A stretch of DNA of 64,000 bases from Pseudomonadota bacterium (GTDB lineage: Bacteria > Pseudomonadota > Gammaproteobacteria > Steroidobacterales > GCA-2729495): positions 1 through 64,000 of the forward strand of contig CAUJHF010000010.1 in NCBI GenBank assembly GCA_963204745.1, read 5' to 3'. A program made the translations under genes and the position numbers. Each line of letters begins with the position of its first letter. Within the stretch, counting starts at the first letter, position 1. The notes beneath the pieces are model-generated. The model worked only from the letters and a program-made list of their open reading frames with translations. It did no database searches and was not told where the DNA came from. Of this stretch, positions 8,758-17,779 are shown piece after piece.

Positions 8758-9579
8758 ATGATCAAGTCAGCCAGAATTCTCGCCACCCTGTTGCTCGGCA
8801 CTTTTGCTGCCGGTACCGCATTCGCCAATATCGGTGACATCGAGCACCGCGTGCAGGCCGCCACCGAGATCCTCAACGACCTGCAGCGCATCCCCGAACA
8901 GGCGATCCCGCCGAATCTCCTCAACAGCGCCTATGCGGTTGCGGTGATTCCCAACGTCGTCAAGGGCGGATTCATTGTCAGCGGCGCCTATGGCCGCGGC
9001 GTGCTGATGGTCAGGCACAAAGACGGCAGCTGGAGCAATCCGGCCCTGATCCGGCTGGGCAATCTCGGCATCGGATTCCAGGCCGGCGTCCAGGGCGCCG
9101 ACCTGGTACTGGTTTTCAAGAACCGTCAGGGCGTGGATAACATCGCCAGCGGCAAGTTCACCCTCGGCGGCAGCACTTCGGCCTCCGCCGGTCCGGTCGG
9201 GCGCACGGCAGTCGCCATGACTGACGGCGAGTTCAAGGCAGAAATCTACAGCTACGCCCGCAGTCGCGGACTGTTTCTCGGCGTTGCGCTCGATGGCGGC
9301 GCGATCACCATCGATCGCAAGGACAACGCGGTGTGGTACGGCAGCGAAGAAAATGGCTCAACCAGCCGCATTTTCAGCGACACCAGCCTGCCCACGCCCG
9401 AAGCCGCAAAACCCCTGCTGGCAATACTGACGACCATGGCACCGCGCCTCAACTGGCGCGACGCATCGGCCGCCGAACCTGCTGCAGCACCGGCCACCGA
9501 ACCCGCGGGGGATCCGGCGACCGGCAGCGGCAGCAAGACCTGGCCGGTTGAAGACGCCGCGCCTGAAACGCAGTTCTGA
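8758..9579 (+). CDS. Secreted SYLF (YSC84-like) lipid-binding-domain protein
   Basis: 273 residues with a signal peptide (LATLLLGTFAAGTAFA). The SYLF domain is recognised from IPEQAIPPNLLNSAYAVAVI, KGGFIVSGAYGRGVL and the glycine-rich IGFQAGVQGADLVLVF. The C-terminal 50 residues are Ala/Pro/Glu-rich and probably disordered. SYLF domains bind lipids in eukaryotes; the bacterial role is unclear. It is divergent from the molybdenum hydroxylase operon, with 123 bp between them. Confidence 0.85.
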   Translation: MIKSARILATLLLGTFAAGTAFANIGDIEHRVQAATEILNDLQRIPEQAIPPNLLNSAYAVAVIPNVVKGGFIVSGAYGRGVLMVRHKDGSWSNPALIRLGNLGIGFQAGVQGADLVLVFKNRQGVDNIASGKFTLGGSTSASAGPVGRTAVAMTDGEFKAEIYSYARSRGLFLGVALDGGAITIDRKDNAVWYGSEENGSTSRIFSDTSLPTPEAAKPLLAILTTMAPRLNWRDASAAEPAAAPATEPAGDPATGSGSKTWPVEDAAPETQF

Positions 9580-9586
9580 TCACAAG

Positions 9587-9608
9587 GCCTGGTCAGAGGC
9601 AGCCAGGC
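9587..9608. terminator. Weak inverted repeat between convergent genes
   Basis: GCCTGG (9587-9592) and CCAGGC (9603-9608) form a 6-bp stem between the convergent SYLF gene and the small secreted protein gene. There is no T tract, so a terminator role is only suggested by position. Confidence 0.25.
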
Positions 9609-9621
9609 ACACAAGCTCTGG

Positions 9622-10026
9622 TTACTTGCTGTCAGCCTTGGCGACGCCGATGCTCGTGTGGTATTTCTTCGCATTGCTGCTGTTGTTATTGAAACGGCCG
9701 ATCATCGTCATGCCCGCGGGCAACTTGCCTGCGGCAGTCATCTTGATCTTGTTGGTTTCGATCAACTGACAATCGCCCGGCTCGACGATGGTTTCCCCTT
9801 CACTGTGGGTCACCCTGAGCGGTACTGCACCGCGCCCCTCCTCAACGCAGACCCGGTAGGCCTTGATTTTCTTCCCGCGAATCACCGTCTGCGCATCGTT
9901 ATTTTCCAGCCGAAACATCCGGTAGTGCGCGAGAAGCCCATCGTTGCTGTCCGCCCGGGCCATCGGCAATCCCGCCATCAATCCGGTACAAATCACGGCG
10001 ATGAGCCTGATGCTGTTCTTGTTCAT
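9622..10026 (-). CDS. Small secreted protein of unknown function
   Basis: 134 residues starting at ATG 10026 behind AGGGAG. A signal peptide (IRLIAVICTGLMAGLPMARA) precedes a mature part with two Cys (VCVEEG, PGDCQL) that could form a disulfide, and an Asn-rich C-terminus (FNNNSSNAKK). I do not recognise a family. It is divergent from a Crp/Fnr-type regulator gene, and the region between holds three palindromes that may serve both promoters. Confidence 0.6.
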   Translation of the reverse strand: MNKNSIRLIAVICTGLMAGLPMARADSNDGLLAHYRMFRLENNDAQTVIRGKKIKAYRVCVEEGRGAVPLRVTHSEGETIVEPGDCQLIETNKIKMTAAGKLPAGMTMIGRFNNNSSNAKKYHTSIGVAKADSK

Positions 10027-10119
10027 GCTGTAACTCCCTGAAACTATCTGAGTGCCTGTCAATGCCGGACCTCCACGCCGGCTTGGGCACAGAGCCTGCG
10101 CCGTCATCGCGGACTCGTG

Positions 10120-10135
10120 TGTCGCGATACAGACA
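10120..10135. promoter_or_regulatory. Candidate Crp/Fnr operator (imperfect)
   Basis: TGTCG-N6-AGACA, the outermost of three TGTC-N8-GACA elements between the divergent small secreted protein gene and the Crp-type regulator gene. The dyad TGTC/GACA is exact. Confidence 0.4.
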
Positions 10136-10190
10136 AAGCAGTCAAACAAGCGCGGTGCAGACGCTTTCACGCGATCTTTGTCGCGCCGAA

Positions 10191-10206
10191 TGTCGGCGTA
10201 CCGACA
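10191..10206. promoter_or_regulatory. Candidate Crp/Fnr operator
   Basis: TGTCGG-CGTA-CCGACA, a palindrome with 6-bp arms. Its centre lies 44 bp (about four helical turns) from the centre of the next copy at 10235-10250. Confidence 0.5.
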
Positions 10207-10234
10207 CAGGCGAGACGGTCTTTCGCTAGAATTA

Positions 10235-10250
10235 TGTCAACCAGGTGACA
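10235..10250. promoter_or_regulatory. Candidate Crp/Fnr operator
   Basis: TGTCA-ACCAGG-TGACA, 75 bp before the regulator's ATG. The same TGTCA-N6-TGACA half-sites occur before the second Crp-type gene (17780-17795), so autoregulation or cross-regulation is likely. Confidence 0.55.
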
Positions 10251-10324
10251 GACCGGGTGACTGACCCGGACAACACTGCTGCACAGGCAGGCGCAACGGA
10301 TCACGCGACGCGAGGGCAAGGCCG

Positions 10325-11023
10325 ATGAACACGGCACGGGCAATTTTCAAGAGCAATGAGCTGCTGCAACACCTCGACAGCAGCGGCCTGGACCGGATTG
10401 CAAAAATGGCGTCGCGACGCAGCTACTGCGGGAGCGCAACGATCTACTCCCACGGCGATCCCGCCGATGCGGTCTATGGCGTAATCGCGGGCCAGGTACA
10501 GATCAGCTCGCGCTCATCCGCACTCGATGAAGTCCTGCTGGGCAGCTGCGGATCCGGCCGGGTTTTCGGCATGATTTCAGTCATCGATGGCCTCCCGCGA
10601 TGCGTTACTGCACGCGCTGCACCCAAGGCCGAGGTGTTCGTCATCTGTCGCGACAACTTCCTGCAGCTGCTGGCGCACGATTCACTGCTGGCGCTCAGCC
10701 TGCTCAATGTCTTTTGCCAGCATGAACGGATCGCCACCCGGATGATCACCGACGAGTACGCCCTCAGAAGTGTTCCGGCGCGCCTGGCACACCGCGTCCT
10801 GGAACTGGCCGGTCGTTACGGCAACGGTCAGGATTCAGCCGACCAGGCTGTAGAGATCACCCAGGCTGAACTCGCCAGGTACGTCTTCGTTTCACGCCAG
10901 GTGGTCAATCAATACCTGGGCGAATGGCAGAGCCGGGGCTGGGTATCCACCTCGCGTTGCCGGGTAACCGTGACCGACCGCAAGGCGCTGGCGGCAGTAG
11001 CGACTCACTGCGGGCATGCATGA
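10325..11023 (+). CDS. Crp/Fnr-family transcription regulator (possibly ligand-blind)
   Basis: 232 residues: a cNMP-fold N-terminal domain (about 1-125), a dimer helix and a Crp-type winged helix (about 150-225). The recognition helix VSRQVVNQYL aligns with E. coli CRP CSRETVGRIL: Arg180 is kept, but Glu181 and Arg185 are both Gln. In the nucleotide pocket, the FGE Glu that contacts ribose in cAMP receptors is Met (FGMISVIDGLPRC), while the Arg is kept. Cyclic nucleotide binding is therefore doubtful. Three operator-like palindromes lie upstream. Confidence 0.88.
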   Translation: MNTARAIFKSNELLQHLDSSGLDRIAKMASRRSYCGSATIYSHGDPADAVYGVIAGQVQISSRSSALDEVLLGSCGSGRVFGMISVIDGLPRCVTARAAPKAEVFVICRDNFLQLLAHDSLLALSLLNVFCQHERIATRMITDEYALRSVPARLAHRVLELAGRYGNGQDSADQAVEITQAELARYVFVSRQVVNQYLGEWQSRGWVSTSRCRVTVTDRKALAAVATHCGHA

Positions 11024-11048
11024 GCGGCGCTGGCCCTGCAAACAGCTT

Positions 11049-11366
11049 CTAGCAGATCTGTACCCATACACCGTTCCTGAACACCCACGTCGGGCACCTC
11101 CCGCTTGACCAGTTCGCGCCCTCGACATCCATGAAAACGTAGTTGATTCCGGTGATGGACTTGGGCAAGGCCACGTTCGGCCCATCCTTGGGATGAACGA
11201 TTTCGCCGCCGCAGGTGAACTTCTCCCGGGAACCCTTTTCCGCTCCGTCACCGGTACAGGTCATCGTGAAGACAGTATTTTCAGCCGCGGCCATCGGCGG
11301 AGCCGCCATGAGAACTGAAACCACGCCGATCATCGATGCACAGACTTGTCTGCTGAAATGATGCAT
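11049..11366 (-). CDS. Small secreted Cys-containing protein, unknown
   Basis: 105 residues from ATG 11366 behind an AGGAGA ribosome site. The signal peptide (IGVVSVLMAAPPMAAA) is followed by a compact domain with four Cys (MTCTGD, FTCGGE, RCPTW, QIC at the C-terminus), suggesting two disulfides in the periplasm. No family is recognised. It lies immediately after the FecR-TPR-barrel gene on the same strand; the barrel's cryptic original end reaches to 11387, so the two genes were probably close neighbours in one transcript. Confidence 0.55.
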   Translation of the reverse strand: MHHFSRQVCASMIGVVSVLMAAPPMAAAENTVFTMTCTGDGAEKGSREKFTCGGEIVHPKDGPNVALPKSITGINYVFMDVEGANWSSGRCPTWVFRNGVWVQIC

Positions 11367-11386
11367 TGCGATTCTCCTGTCAGTGA

Positions 11387-11458
11387 TCAATACGCGAGGG
11401 TGGCCTTGAGGAGGACCACCCGTTCCGGGTAAATCCGCGGGTTGTCTGGATCGATATC
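11387..11458 (-). pseudogene. Cryptic 3' end of the FecR-TPR-barrel gene beyond an in-frame TAG
   Basis: Reading on in frame past the TAG at 11459-11461 gives 23 sense codons and a TGA at 11387-11389. The peptide contains DPDNP and ends PERVVLLKATLAY, which is the typical last strand of a TonB-receptor-type barrel, with an aromatic final residue. A single C-to-T change (CAG to TAG) would explain the break. It could equally be a sequencing error or a site of readthrough. Confidence 0.7.
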
Positions 11459-14400
11459 CTAAAATTTGAAATCGCTGTCGAAGAGATTCCGGACTTCAAG
11501 CGATACGAGCCCTCTCCGCTTCGGCAGCCGGTACCCAATTACTGCATCCACGACAGTGAAGTCATCGCTGTCGGACACAAAAGGAAATGGCGGTGCACTC
11601 GTGTCCTGGAAGTGGCCCCGCTGGTGCCCATAGACCGGCCGCAATACCGCCAGCGGTCCGCGCGGATCGAAATAGCCCAACTGCAGGGCGACCTGATGGG
11701 TTTCGACATTTTGCACAAAGTTAGGGGTGTAAGCCGGGTCGTTCCGGGCCTGGTCGTAGGCATAGGCAAGGCCGGCAGCGAGACGCTCCGTTGCCGACAA
11801 GTAAAGGTAGGCACGGGCAGAATCCTCACGGACCTCAGCTGTGCGATCTTCAGGCGGAAAGACGATGAACGTCGTATAAGGCACATCCAGGCGCCTGCGC
11901 GACACCTCGGCACCGCCGTGCAGCTTGCCCGAAAAGCGATGGTCGATGCCGAGTCCGTAACGATCGGCCTCCTCGGACTGGCTGCCAAAGAAGAACTGGT
12001 TGAACCCGGCCACGGCAGTCGGCTCCAGAGACGGCAGAATTTCCTGGCGCGCAGGTGTCGTCAGTTGCAGGGTTCGGAACGCACCCGCTCGAACAGTGGT
12101 GTCTTCGGTCACCTGCCAGACCAATCCGGCCTTCGGGTTCCACCGGCCCCGGTCATAGACGACATTGCGGTTTTCATCGCGGCTTATACCGAGCGTCAGC
12201 TGCAGTTGCGGCAGGATTTCAGCGGTGCCATATATATAGACACCCAGGCTTGCTGGTCGCGTGGTCTCGATGGAGACGTCACCCATAAAGGCGAAGGTGT
12301 CTTCAACCTTCGACCGGTAGTAGCGCAGGCCGGAAACCACGCTCCAGGCGTCGGCCCGGTACAGGTATTGAACCTCGCCGGAATAGGTTCTGGTATCGAG
12401 ATTGCTGTCCAGTGGCGGGGCCGTCAGCGTGAAGTCAAAATCCCTCGATTCATAGGCCAGCAACGCGAGCAGTGTCGAACGCGGAGAGAAATCATGCCGG
12501 AACCCGAGACGCAGCGAAGTCGTGTCCTCATTCTCGCGTGGCAGGCTGGAGTCGAAGGTGTCATGGTCGAATCGCAGGCGCAGCTCGCCGCGATCCTGGC
12601 TGCTCGTTCTGGCTTCAGCGAGAAAACTTGTGTCCGGTGAAACCTGATACTGGATCAGGAGATTCCCGGTTGTGACATCCAGGTCGTTGTTCGGCCGGAA
12701 ACCATCCGTCTCGTAGGTATATCCGCCGAGGCTGAAGGACCAGCGATCGTGAATGCCGGCCAGCACGGCGTCCCCACCCTGCGTTGAGTTGCCACCGGCG
12801 ACTGCAGAAACCTGGCCGTACAGGCCGTTGCTCGCAAACAGCGGATTGAACTCATTGAAGCCCATCGAGCCGGGTCCGGAGCTGTCGAGAATAAACAGGT
12901 TGGCCTCACCGAGCTGGGGCTGCACGGCAGTCGTGTTCAATGGCTGCAACAACTGCGACTGCAGCAGCTCATTGACGCGGGCAATTTCGTGGCGGGGCAG
13001 TATCGAGTAGCTGTCGGCCAGCAGACGATGGCCGGAATAGTCGGCCGGATCAGTGGCAATGGACTTCCATCCCTCACGCAGGCCAAGTTCCTCAAAACCC
13101 AGCGTCTGATAGACACGGCCGAGGCTCGCGCTGCGGGCGGCGAGATCCTCATCGAGCAGCAGGCGTGAGCGATACACGGCGCGGTTATCGTTGAGATCCA
13201 CCGACTGCTCGAGATCGCCAACTGCACCGATCGGGTCATTCACGGTCTGGCGACGGATCGCATCGTAAAACCACGGCGTCGGATCACGCGGATCCAGTTC
13301 TTTCGCGAGCGTCAGTTGCGAAGCGGAGAGCTTGTCCTGCTTCTCCGCATAGTAGGCCTTGCCCATATAGCTTCTGAGCAGGGAGTTGCCCGGATCCAGG
13401 ATGACGGCCCTCTCGATCTCTGCCCTGCCGGCCTGCAGCTCGCCGCTGCGGATCTGCGTTAGTCCGAGCCCAAGACGCGGTAGCGGTGCATTGGGCTCCA
13501 GGCGAATTGCCGCGACAAACGAGTCCTTTGCGGCGCTTAGCCGGATGCGACCGAGTTCCACAAAGCCAAGCACCGAATGCGCCAATGAGAGCTGCGGATC
13601 AGCCGCCAGCGCCACCTTTGCTTCCGCTTCGCTGCGCCCGATCTCGCCGGAGGCCAGCCAGAGTTCGGCGAGTCTTGCGCGCAGCAGCGCGTTGTCGGGA
13701 TGCGCAGCAGCCCCTGCTTCCAGGCTGCTGATGGCACCCGACAGGTCGAAGCGGGCTTGCCGCACATAGGACTGCGCGAGGCGGGCAGCAGCGGAATCCG
13801 GCGCAGCTGCTACCGCCTGGTCGGCAAGTCTTGCGGCTGTTTCGGTGTCATCGCGCGTGAGCGCAATCACCGACTGCCTGGCCAGGACCTCGGCGCTGCC
13901 GGGCGCAAGGCTGAGCGCGTTGGCGAGATCAGCCTCGGCTGCAGACACCTGGCCGACGGCGACACGCTGCTCGGCGCGACCGATGAAGAACGCCGGTGTC
14001 TGCTGCGCTGCCGTCGGCACAGCGTCGGCCGCCGGCAGCGAACCCGCCGTTATCGGCGGATAGTAGAGCGTCCACACGACTGCATCGCGGGGCCGCACGA
14101 TCTGCTGAAGCACCGGCGCCCTGCCGGCGCGGGCGAGCACGCTCTCGCCTGAAGCTGCCGTCGCTGCACCTGCGCTGTTCTCCACCTTCACGCGGCCTTC
14201 GTAGACGATGACGGTGGTGGCATCGTCACCCACACCGACGAAGAACTCCGTACCTTCGATACCGGCATTGGCGAAGGGCGTGACGACGCGCAGCGCCCGC
14301 GGGTCGCGGCTGATAACGTGTATCGCGCCCTTCAGGATGTCGAGCCAGGTACGCTTGTCATCGGCCGGTGCGGCGAAGCTGACGACAGTGCCCTGATCGA

Positions 14401-14680
14401 TGCTGACCACGGTCTGGTCCGGCAGCTCGAGAACCGCACGACTGTAGGGGCCGACTTCAAGTACATCACCGACACACAAGTTCTCGTTCAGGCCGGGCTG
14501 TGAGACGCGGGCAAGACCCGGTCGGCGCAGACTGAGACTGCCCTGGCTGGATATCAGCCGGGCGACCCGGGCCTCACATTGCTGCGAACCCGAAGCGACT
14601 GTCTGCGCGCGGACCGGATTGATGAGAACGCTTGTACCCAGAACGAGTACAGCAAGCAACGACACGCGGATACGTACCAT
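11459..14680 (-). CDS. FecR domain-TPR-outer membrane barrel fusion protein
   Basis: 1073 residues. A signal peptide is followed by a FecR-type domain (about 45-190; GDVLEVGPYSRAVLELPD, ANAGIEGTEFFVGV), about ten TPR-like repeats (about 225-590) and a beta-rich C-terminal part (about 600-1073) of alternating amphipathic strands. The barrel resembles the C-terminal half of a TonB receptor but has no plug domain. It ends LEVRNLFDSDFKF at TAG 11459, and the frame continues for 23 family-like codons. It lies 163 bp downstream of the CHASE2 cyclase gene. FecR domains are often found next to CHASE2 cyclases; I infer an envelope sensor or export role. Whether the truncated barrel assembles is uncertain. 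Confidence 0.8.
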   Translation of the reverse strand: MVRIRVSLLAVLVLGTSVLINPVRAQTVASGSQQCEARVARLISSQGSLSLRRPGLARVSQPGLNENLCVGDVLEVGPYSRAVLELPDQTVVSIDQGTVVSFAAPADDKRTWLDILKGAIHVISRDPRALRVVTPFANAGIEGTEFFVGVGDDATTVIVYEGRVKVENSAGAATAASGESVLARAGRAPVLQQIVRPRDAVVWTLYYPPITAGSLPAADAVPTAAQQTPAFFIGRAEQRVAVGQVSAAEADLANALSLAPGSAEVLARQSVIALTRDDTETAARLADQAVAAAPDSAAARLAQSYVRQARFDLSGAISSLEAGAAAHPDNALLRARLAELWLASGEIGRSEAEAKVALAADPQLSLAHSVLGFVELGRIRLSAAKDSFVAAIRLEPNAPLPRLGLGLTQIRSGELQAGRAEIERAVILDPGNSLLRSYMGKAYYAEKQDKLSASQLTLAKELDPRDPTPWFYDAIRRQTVNDPIGAVGDLEQSVDLNDNRAVYRSRLLLDEDLAARSASLGRVYQTLGFEELGLREGWKSIATDPADYSGHRLLADSYSILPRHEIARVNELLQSQLLQPLNTTAVQPQLGEANLFILDSSGPGSMGFNEFNPLFASNGLYGQVSAVAGGNSTQGGDAVLAGIHDRWSFSLGGYTYETDGFRPNNDLDVTTGNLLIQYQVSPDTSFLAEARTSSQDRGELRLRFDHDTFDSSLPRENEDTTSLRLGFRHDFSPRSTLLALLAYESRDFDFTLTAPPLDSNLDTRTYSGEVQYLYRADAWSVVSGLRYYRSKVEDTFAFMGDVSIETTRPASLGVYIYGTAEILPQLQLTLGISRDENRNVVYDRGRWNPKAGLVWQVTEDTTVRAGAFRTLQLTTPARQEILPSLEPTAVAGFNQFFFGSQSEEADRYGLGIDHRFSGKLHGGAEVSRRRLDVPYTTFIVFPPEDRTAEVREDSARAYLYLSATERLAAGLAYAYDQARNDPAYTPNFVQNVETHQVALQLGYFDPRGPLAVLRPVYGHQRGHFQDTSAPPFPFVSDSDDFTVVDAVIGYRLPKRRGLVSLEVRNLFDSDFKF

Positions 14681-14843
14681 GACACCCCCCCACGACAGGT
14701 TGCAATTTGGTACGTCGAACGCCCCACGAACGACGCCGGTTGTTATTGTTCCTTGGCCGCGGAACGATTTGGGTTCCGGAACGCTTTGAGTTTATGTGCT
14801 GCCGGTGAAGGGTGCAACGCGCAATAAGTTTAAAACAGTCGTA

Positions 14844-17051
14844 TCACTTTCCGGCCATCCGGATAGCACCGCTCTCGAAACTGTCCGGCCCGCTCGCGAG
14901 ATATCGGGCGCAGAGCTCCGCATAAAAGCGCGCCGGCCCGTCATCGGGTTGCTCGCGGTGCAGACTGTCGAAGGCATCCGCCGCCACCTGCCAGCGGGCC
15001 GCCCTGAACGCCGACAGTGCCGCTGCAAACCGGGCGTGCCAGTCGCCAGCCAATACATCGCGATTTGCATCGGTATCCAGCAGTTCGTGGATCACCAGCG
15101 GCGTCGACTTGCCGGCGAGCAGGAAGGTGCCGAGTTCACGAGCGAGCAGACCCTCTGTTTCTGCCAGCGTTTCGCCCGAGACGAGAATCCGCGTGCCGAG
15201 CGACTTGTTGAGGCTTTCGATGCGCGAGGCGGTGTTCACGATGTCACCGACAGCGCGAAACTCCATATGGCCCGCGCCGCCGATGTTGCCCAGATGTATC
15301 GGCCCGGTATGCAGGCCGATACGCGTGGGCAGCTGCGGCCGGCCCGGCACGGCATTGAATCGCCCTACAGCTGCAGCCACGGCCAGTGCGCCGGCGCAGG
15401 CGCGCGCCCGGATCTTGCTGTCCGGCTTCGACGCCGCCCAGATCGCCATCATGGAATCGCCGACCACATCGGTGACGACCCCGCCGCACTTCTCCACCTC
15501 AGCGAACATCGCTGCGTAGTAGGCGTTCATCAGCGCCGCGAGCTCATCCGGCGACAGCGTCTCGGCAAGGCGCGTGTACTGCTCGGCATCGGTTGCCATG
15601 CAGGTACCGTGCAGGAGTTCCGCATTGGCCTGCAGATCGCCGAGGTTCTCCATCAGCCGGTCCAGCGCCCGCTTCGGCAGATAGGTGCCCAGCGCCAGCA
15701 TCACGCGCTCGCGCTGCTTGCGCGTCTGCAGGTACTGCGCGAGCAGGCCGAGCAGCAGGGCGACCGGCAGTTGCACGAACAGGGGCACGAACAGGGGCAG
15801 CCAGATATTCATGGCATCGAACACCCACCATGCCCATGCTCCATACAGGGGCACCGCGAACAGGCTGAAAGCAATTGCCGCTGGCGGCGTCAGCACGCGG
15901 CAGAAACCGCCCACGAGCAGCCCCCAGAATCCGATCACGAACAGTTCAGCGGGAAAGGACAGCGGCTTTATCGCGGTGCCGTCCACCATGTTGGCGATTG
16001 CGGTCGCTGCAACTTCCACGCCACTGATGTCGAGGCCGGACTGATCGGAGAACACCGAGTAGAAGCCATCCTTCTGCTCCGGCTGATACTCATCTGAAAA
16101 TCCGACCAGCACTATCTTGCCGGCCAGCTCATCGCCAGTTCCGCGCAGGGCCTGCGCATACGGGACCGTCCTCACCGAGCGCACCGGCCCGTAGTAGTTG
16201 AGGTAGCGGGTATCGGCACCGGCGTAGAGTTCCAGCAACGAACGCAGCACAGCTGGCTGCTGTGGCCGGCGCCAGGCGGCATCCAGTGCGGCCACTGCCG
16301 CTTCATCGGTGGTCAGGCAGTTGCGCGCCTGCTGCAGAAAGTTGCCGATCTGGCGCCCGGCAAGCACCTCGACCGGCGTGATTGGCCACGATTTTTCCAG
16401 CTCCGGACAGACCGCGCGCAGATCGCTGTACCACTCGCCAGGCTGGTGCAGCATCCAGGCCTGGAACACTGTCGTCGGGAACGTGGCGAGGTTGCCGGCA
16501 CTGGCCTTGAAGGTCCAGAACTGACTGACCCTTACCGGCACGACCGGCAAGGCAAATGGCGCGATCGCCAGCGCACCCGCGGCAATTGGCGGCACCGGAG
16601 GAATGAGCTTTTCCGCCGTCAGCACAATCTGCCGATCCTGGCTCGCACCGACGGCTGTTTTTTTCAGAAAGGCTGCCAGCACCACGTTGCCCGCCTCGCT
16701 CAGCGCCTCACCGAAACGCACATCACCGGCTGGCTCGGCCGGATCATCGAACAGCACATCGAAACCGATCACTGTCGCACCCGCGGCAACCAGACGTTCA
16801 ACGAGTTCCGCGTGGAGGGTGCGTGGCCATCTGGCAGGTTCGTTCGGCAGGCCGAAAGCATCGCTGGAAAACTTGTCGAGGCCCACGACCACCACTTCGA
16901 CTGGTGCCTCGCGCTGGCCGCGCATCAGGAACAGGCTGCCCAGGCCTATATTTTCCTCGAGGCGCAGCACTGCGGGCACGGCACCGGCGAGCATGCCAAA
17001 CACAGTCGCGAGCAGACCGAACAAGGCAAACTGCGGCGCCCTGCCCTTCAT
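14844..17051 (-). CDS. CHASE2-domain class III adenylate/guanylate cyclase
   Basis: 735 residues: an N-terminal helix (about 8-29), a periplasmic CHASE2 sensor (about 35-350), three helices (about 363-440) and a class III cyclase domain (about 470-640). The catalytic features are visible: metal Asp residues in MATDAEQYT and VVGDSMMA, and AVGDIVNTASRIE with the Asn and Arg that stabilise the transition state. The product should be cAMP or cGMP. A short C-terminal extension resembles a TPR. It starts 9 bp after the Crp-type regulator gene, so sensor cyclase and possible receptor are cotranscribed. Confidence 0.9.
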   Translation of the reverse strand: MKGRAPQFALFGLLATVFGMLAGAVPAVLRLEENIGLGSLFLMRGQREAPVEVVVVGLDKFSSDAFGLPNEPARWPRTLHAELVERLVAAGATVIGFDVLFDDPAEPAGDVRFGEALSEAGNVVLAAFLKKTAVGASQDRQIVLTAEKLIPPVPPIAAGALAIAPFALPVVPVRVSQFWTFKASAGNLATFPTTVFQAWMLHQPGEWYSDLRAVCPELEKSWPITPVEVLAGRQIGNFLQQARNCLTTDEAAVAALDAAWRRPQQPAVLRSLLELYAGADTRYLNYYGPVRSVRTVPYAQALRGTGDELAGKIVLVGFSDEYQPEQKDGFYSVFSDQSGLDISGVEVAATAIANMVDGTAIKPLSFPAELFVIGFWGLLVGGFCRVLTPPAAIAFSLFAVPLYGAWAWWVFDAMNIWLPLFVPLFVQLPVALLLGLLAQYLQTRKQRERVMLALGTYLPKRALDRLMENLGDLQANAELLHGTCMATDAEQYTRLAETLSPDELAALMNAYYAAMFAEVEKCGGVVTDVVGDSMMAIWAASKPDSKIRARACAGALAVAAAVGRFNAVPGRPQLPTRIGLHTGPIHLGNIGGAGHMEFRAVGDIVNTASRIESLNKSLGTRILVSGETLAETEGLLARELGTFLLAGKSTPLVIHELLDTDANRDVLAGDWHARFAAALSAFRAARWQVAADAFDSLHREQPDDGPARFYAELCARYLASGPDSFESGAIRMAGK

Positions 17052-17060
17052 GGCATGAAT

Positions 17061-17750
17061 TCAGCCGCGCTCATCACGAACGCCGCGCAGTCCGTCCGGA
17101 TCGCGGATCACCACCCGGCCGCGAGCCAGGTCGATCCATCCCCGCTTGCGCCACCGCTGCAGGTACTGATTGACGCTCTGCCGCGAGACGTTCATGAAGC
17201 CGGCCAGCTCCGCCTGGGAGATGTGGAGCGTCACGAGGCCATCGACCGTGCTGCCGTGTTGCTCAGCCAGCTTCATCAGCCGGCGTGCGAGACGCGCGGG
17301 GACCGACAGGAATGCCGCCTCCTCGATGAGATCACCGGTCCAGCGCAGACGCTTGCACAGCAGTTGCAGGAGCTGGGTCGCGAGCTGCGGCTCTTTCTCG
17401 ATCAGGGCCAGTAAATCGGCACGGCGAACGAGAAACAGCTCCGTGTCTGTGAGTGCGTCAGCGCTGGCGGTGCGCGGATGGCCGTCGAGCGCCGCGATCT
17501 CACCGAAGCTGTCACCGGACTCGAGGATATTGAGGAATACTTCCTGGCCGCCCGGGGTACTCGCACTGATCCGCACCTGCCCCGAGATCAGGCCCAGCAG
17601 CGAATCGCCGGGCTCCCCCTGGGCAAAGATCCGCGTCCCGCTCCGGTACGAGCGACGAATCGCGAGCGCAGCCAGCTTGTCGATCGCCGACTCCGGCAGA
17701 TTGCCGAGCAGCAGGTTGGCTTTCAATACGGCGCGAGCGGTCAGGGTCAT
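17061..17750 (-). CDS. Crp/Fnr-family regulator, probable cyclic nucleotide receptor
   Basis: 229 residues from ATG 17750 behind AAGGGGG. The frame is open far upstream, but family similarity begins near here. The cNMP pocket keeps the phosphate-binding set: FGEIAALDGHPRTASA has the Glu, Arg and Thr/Ser. The winged helix (VSRQSVNQYL) has Gln at CRP positions 181 and 185, as in the regulator at 10325. It is the first gene of an operon with the CHASE2 cyclase, so I infer that it senses that enzyme's product. A TGTCA-N6-TGACA palindrome 30 bp before the start suggests autoregulation. Confidence 0.9.
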   Translation of the reverse strand: MTLTARAVLKANLLLGNLPESAIDKLAALAIRRSYRSGTRIFAQGEPGDSLLGLISGQVRISASTPGGQEVFLNILESGDSFGEIAALDGHPRTASADALTDTELFLVRRADLLALIEKEPQLATQLLQLLCKRLRWTGDLIEEAAFLSVPARLARRLMKLAEQHGSTVDGLVTLHISQAELAGFMNVSRQSVNQYLQRWRKRGWIDLARGRVVIRDPDGLRGVRDERG

Positions 17751-17779
17751 GCCCCCTTTTCCGACTATTTGCGACGATG

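Noticed and set aside
14796-16097. 433-aa plus-strand open frame
   Set aside because: Antisense shadow of the CHASE2 cyclase, whose catalytic motifs fix the coding strand.
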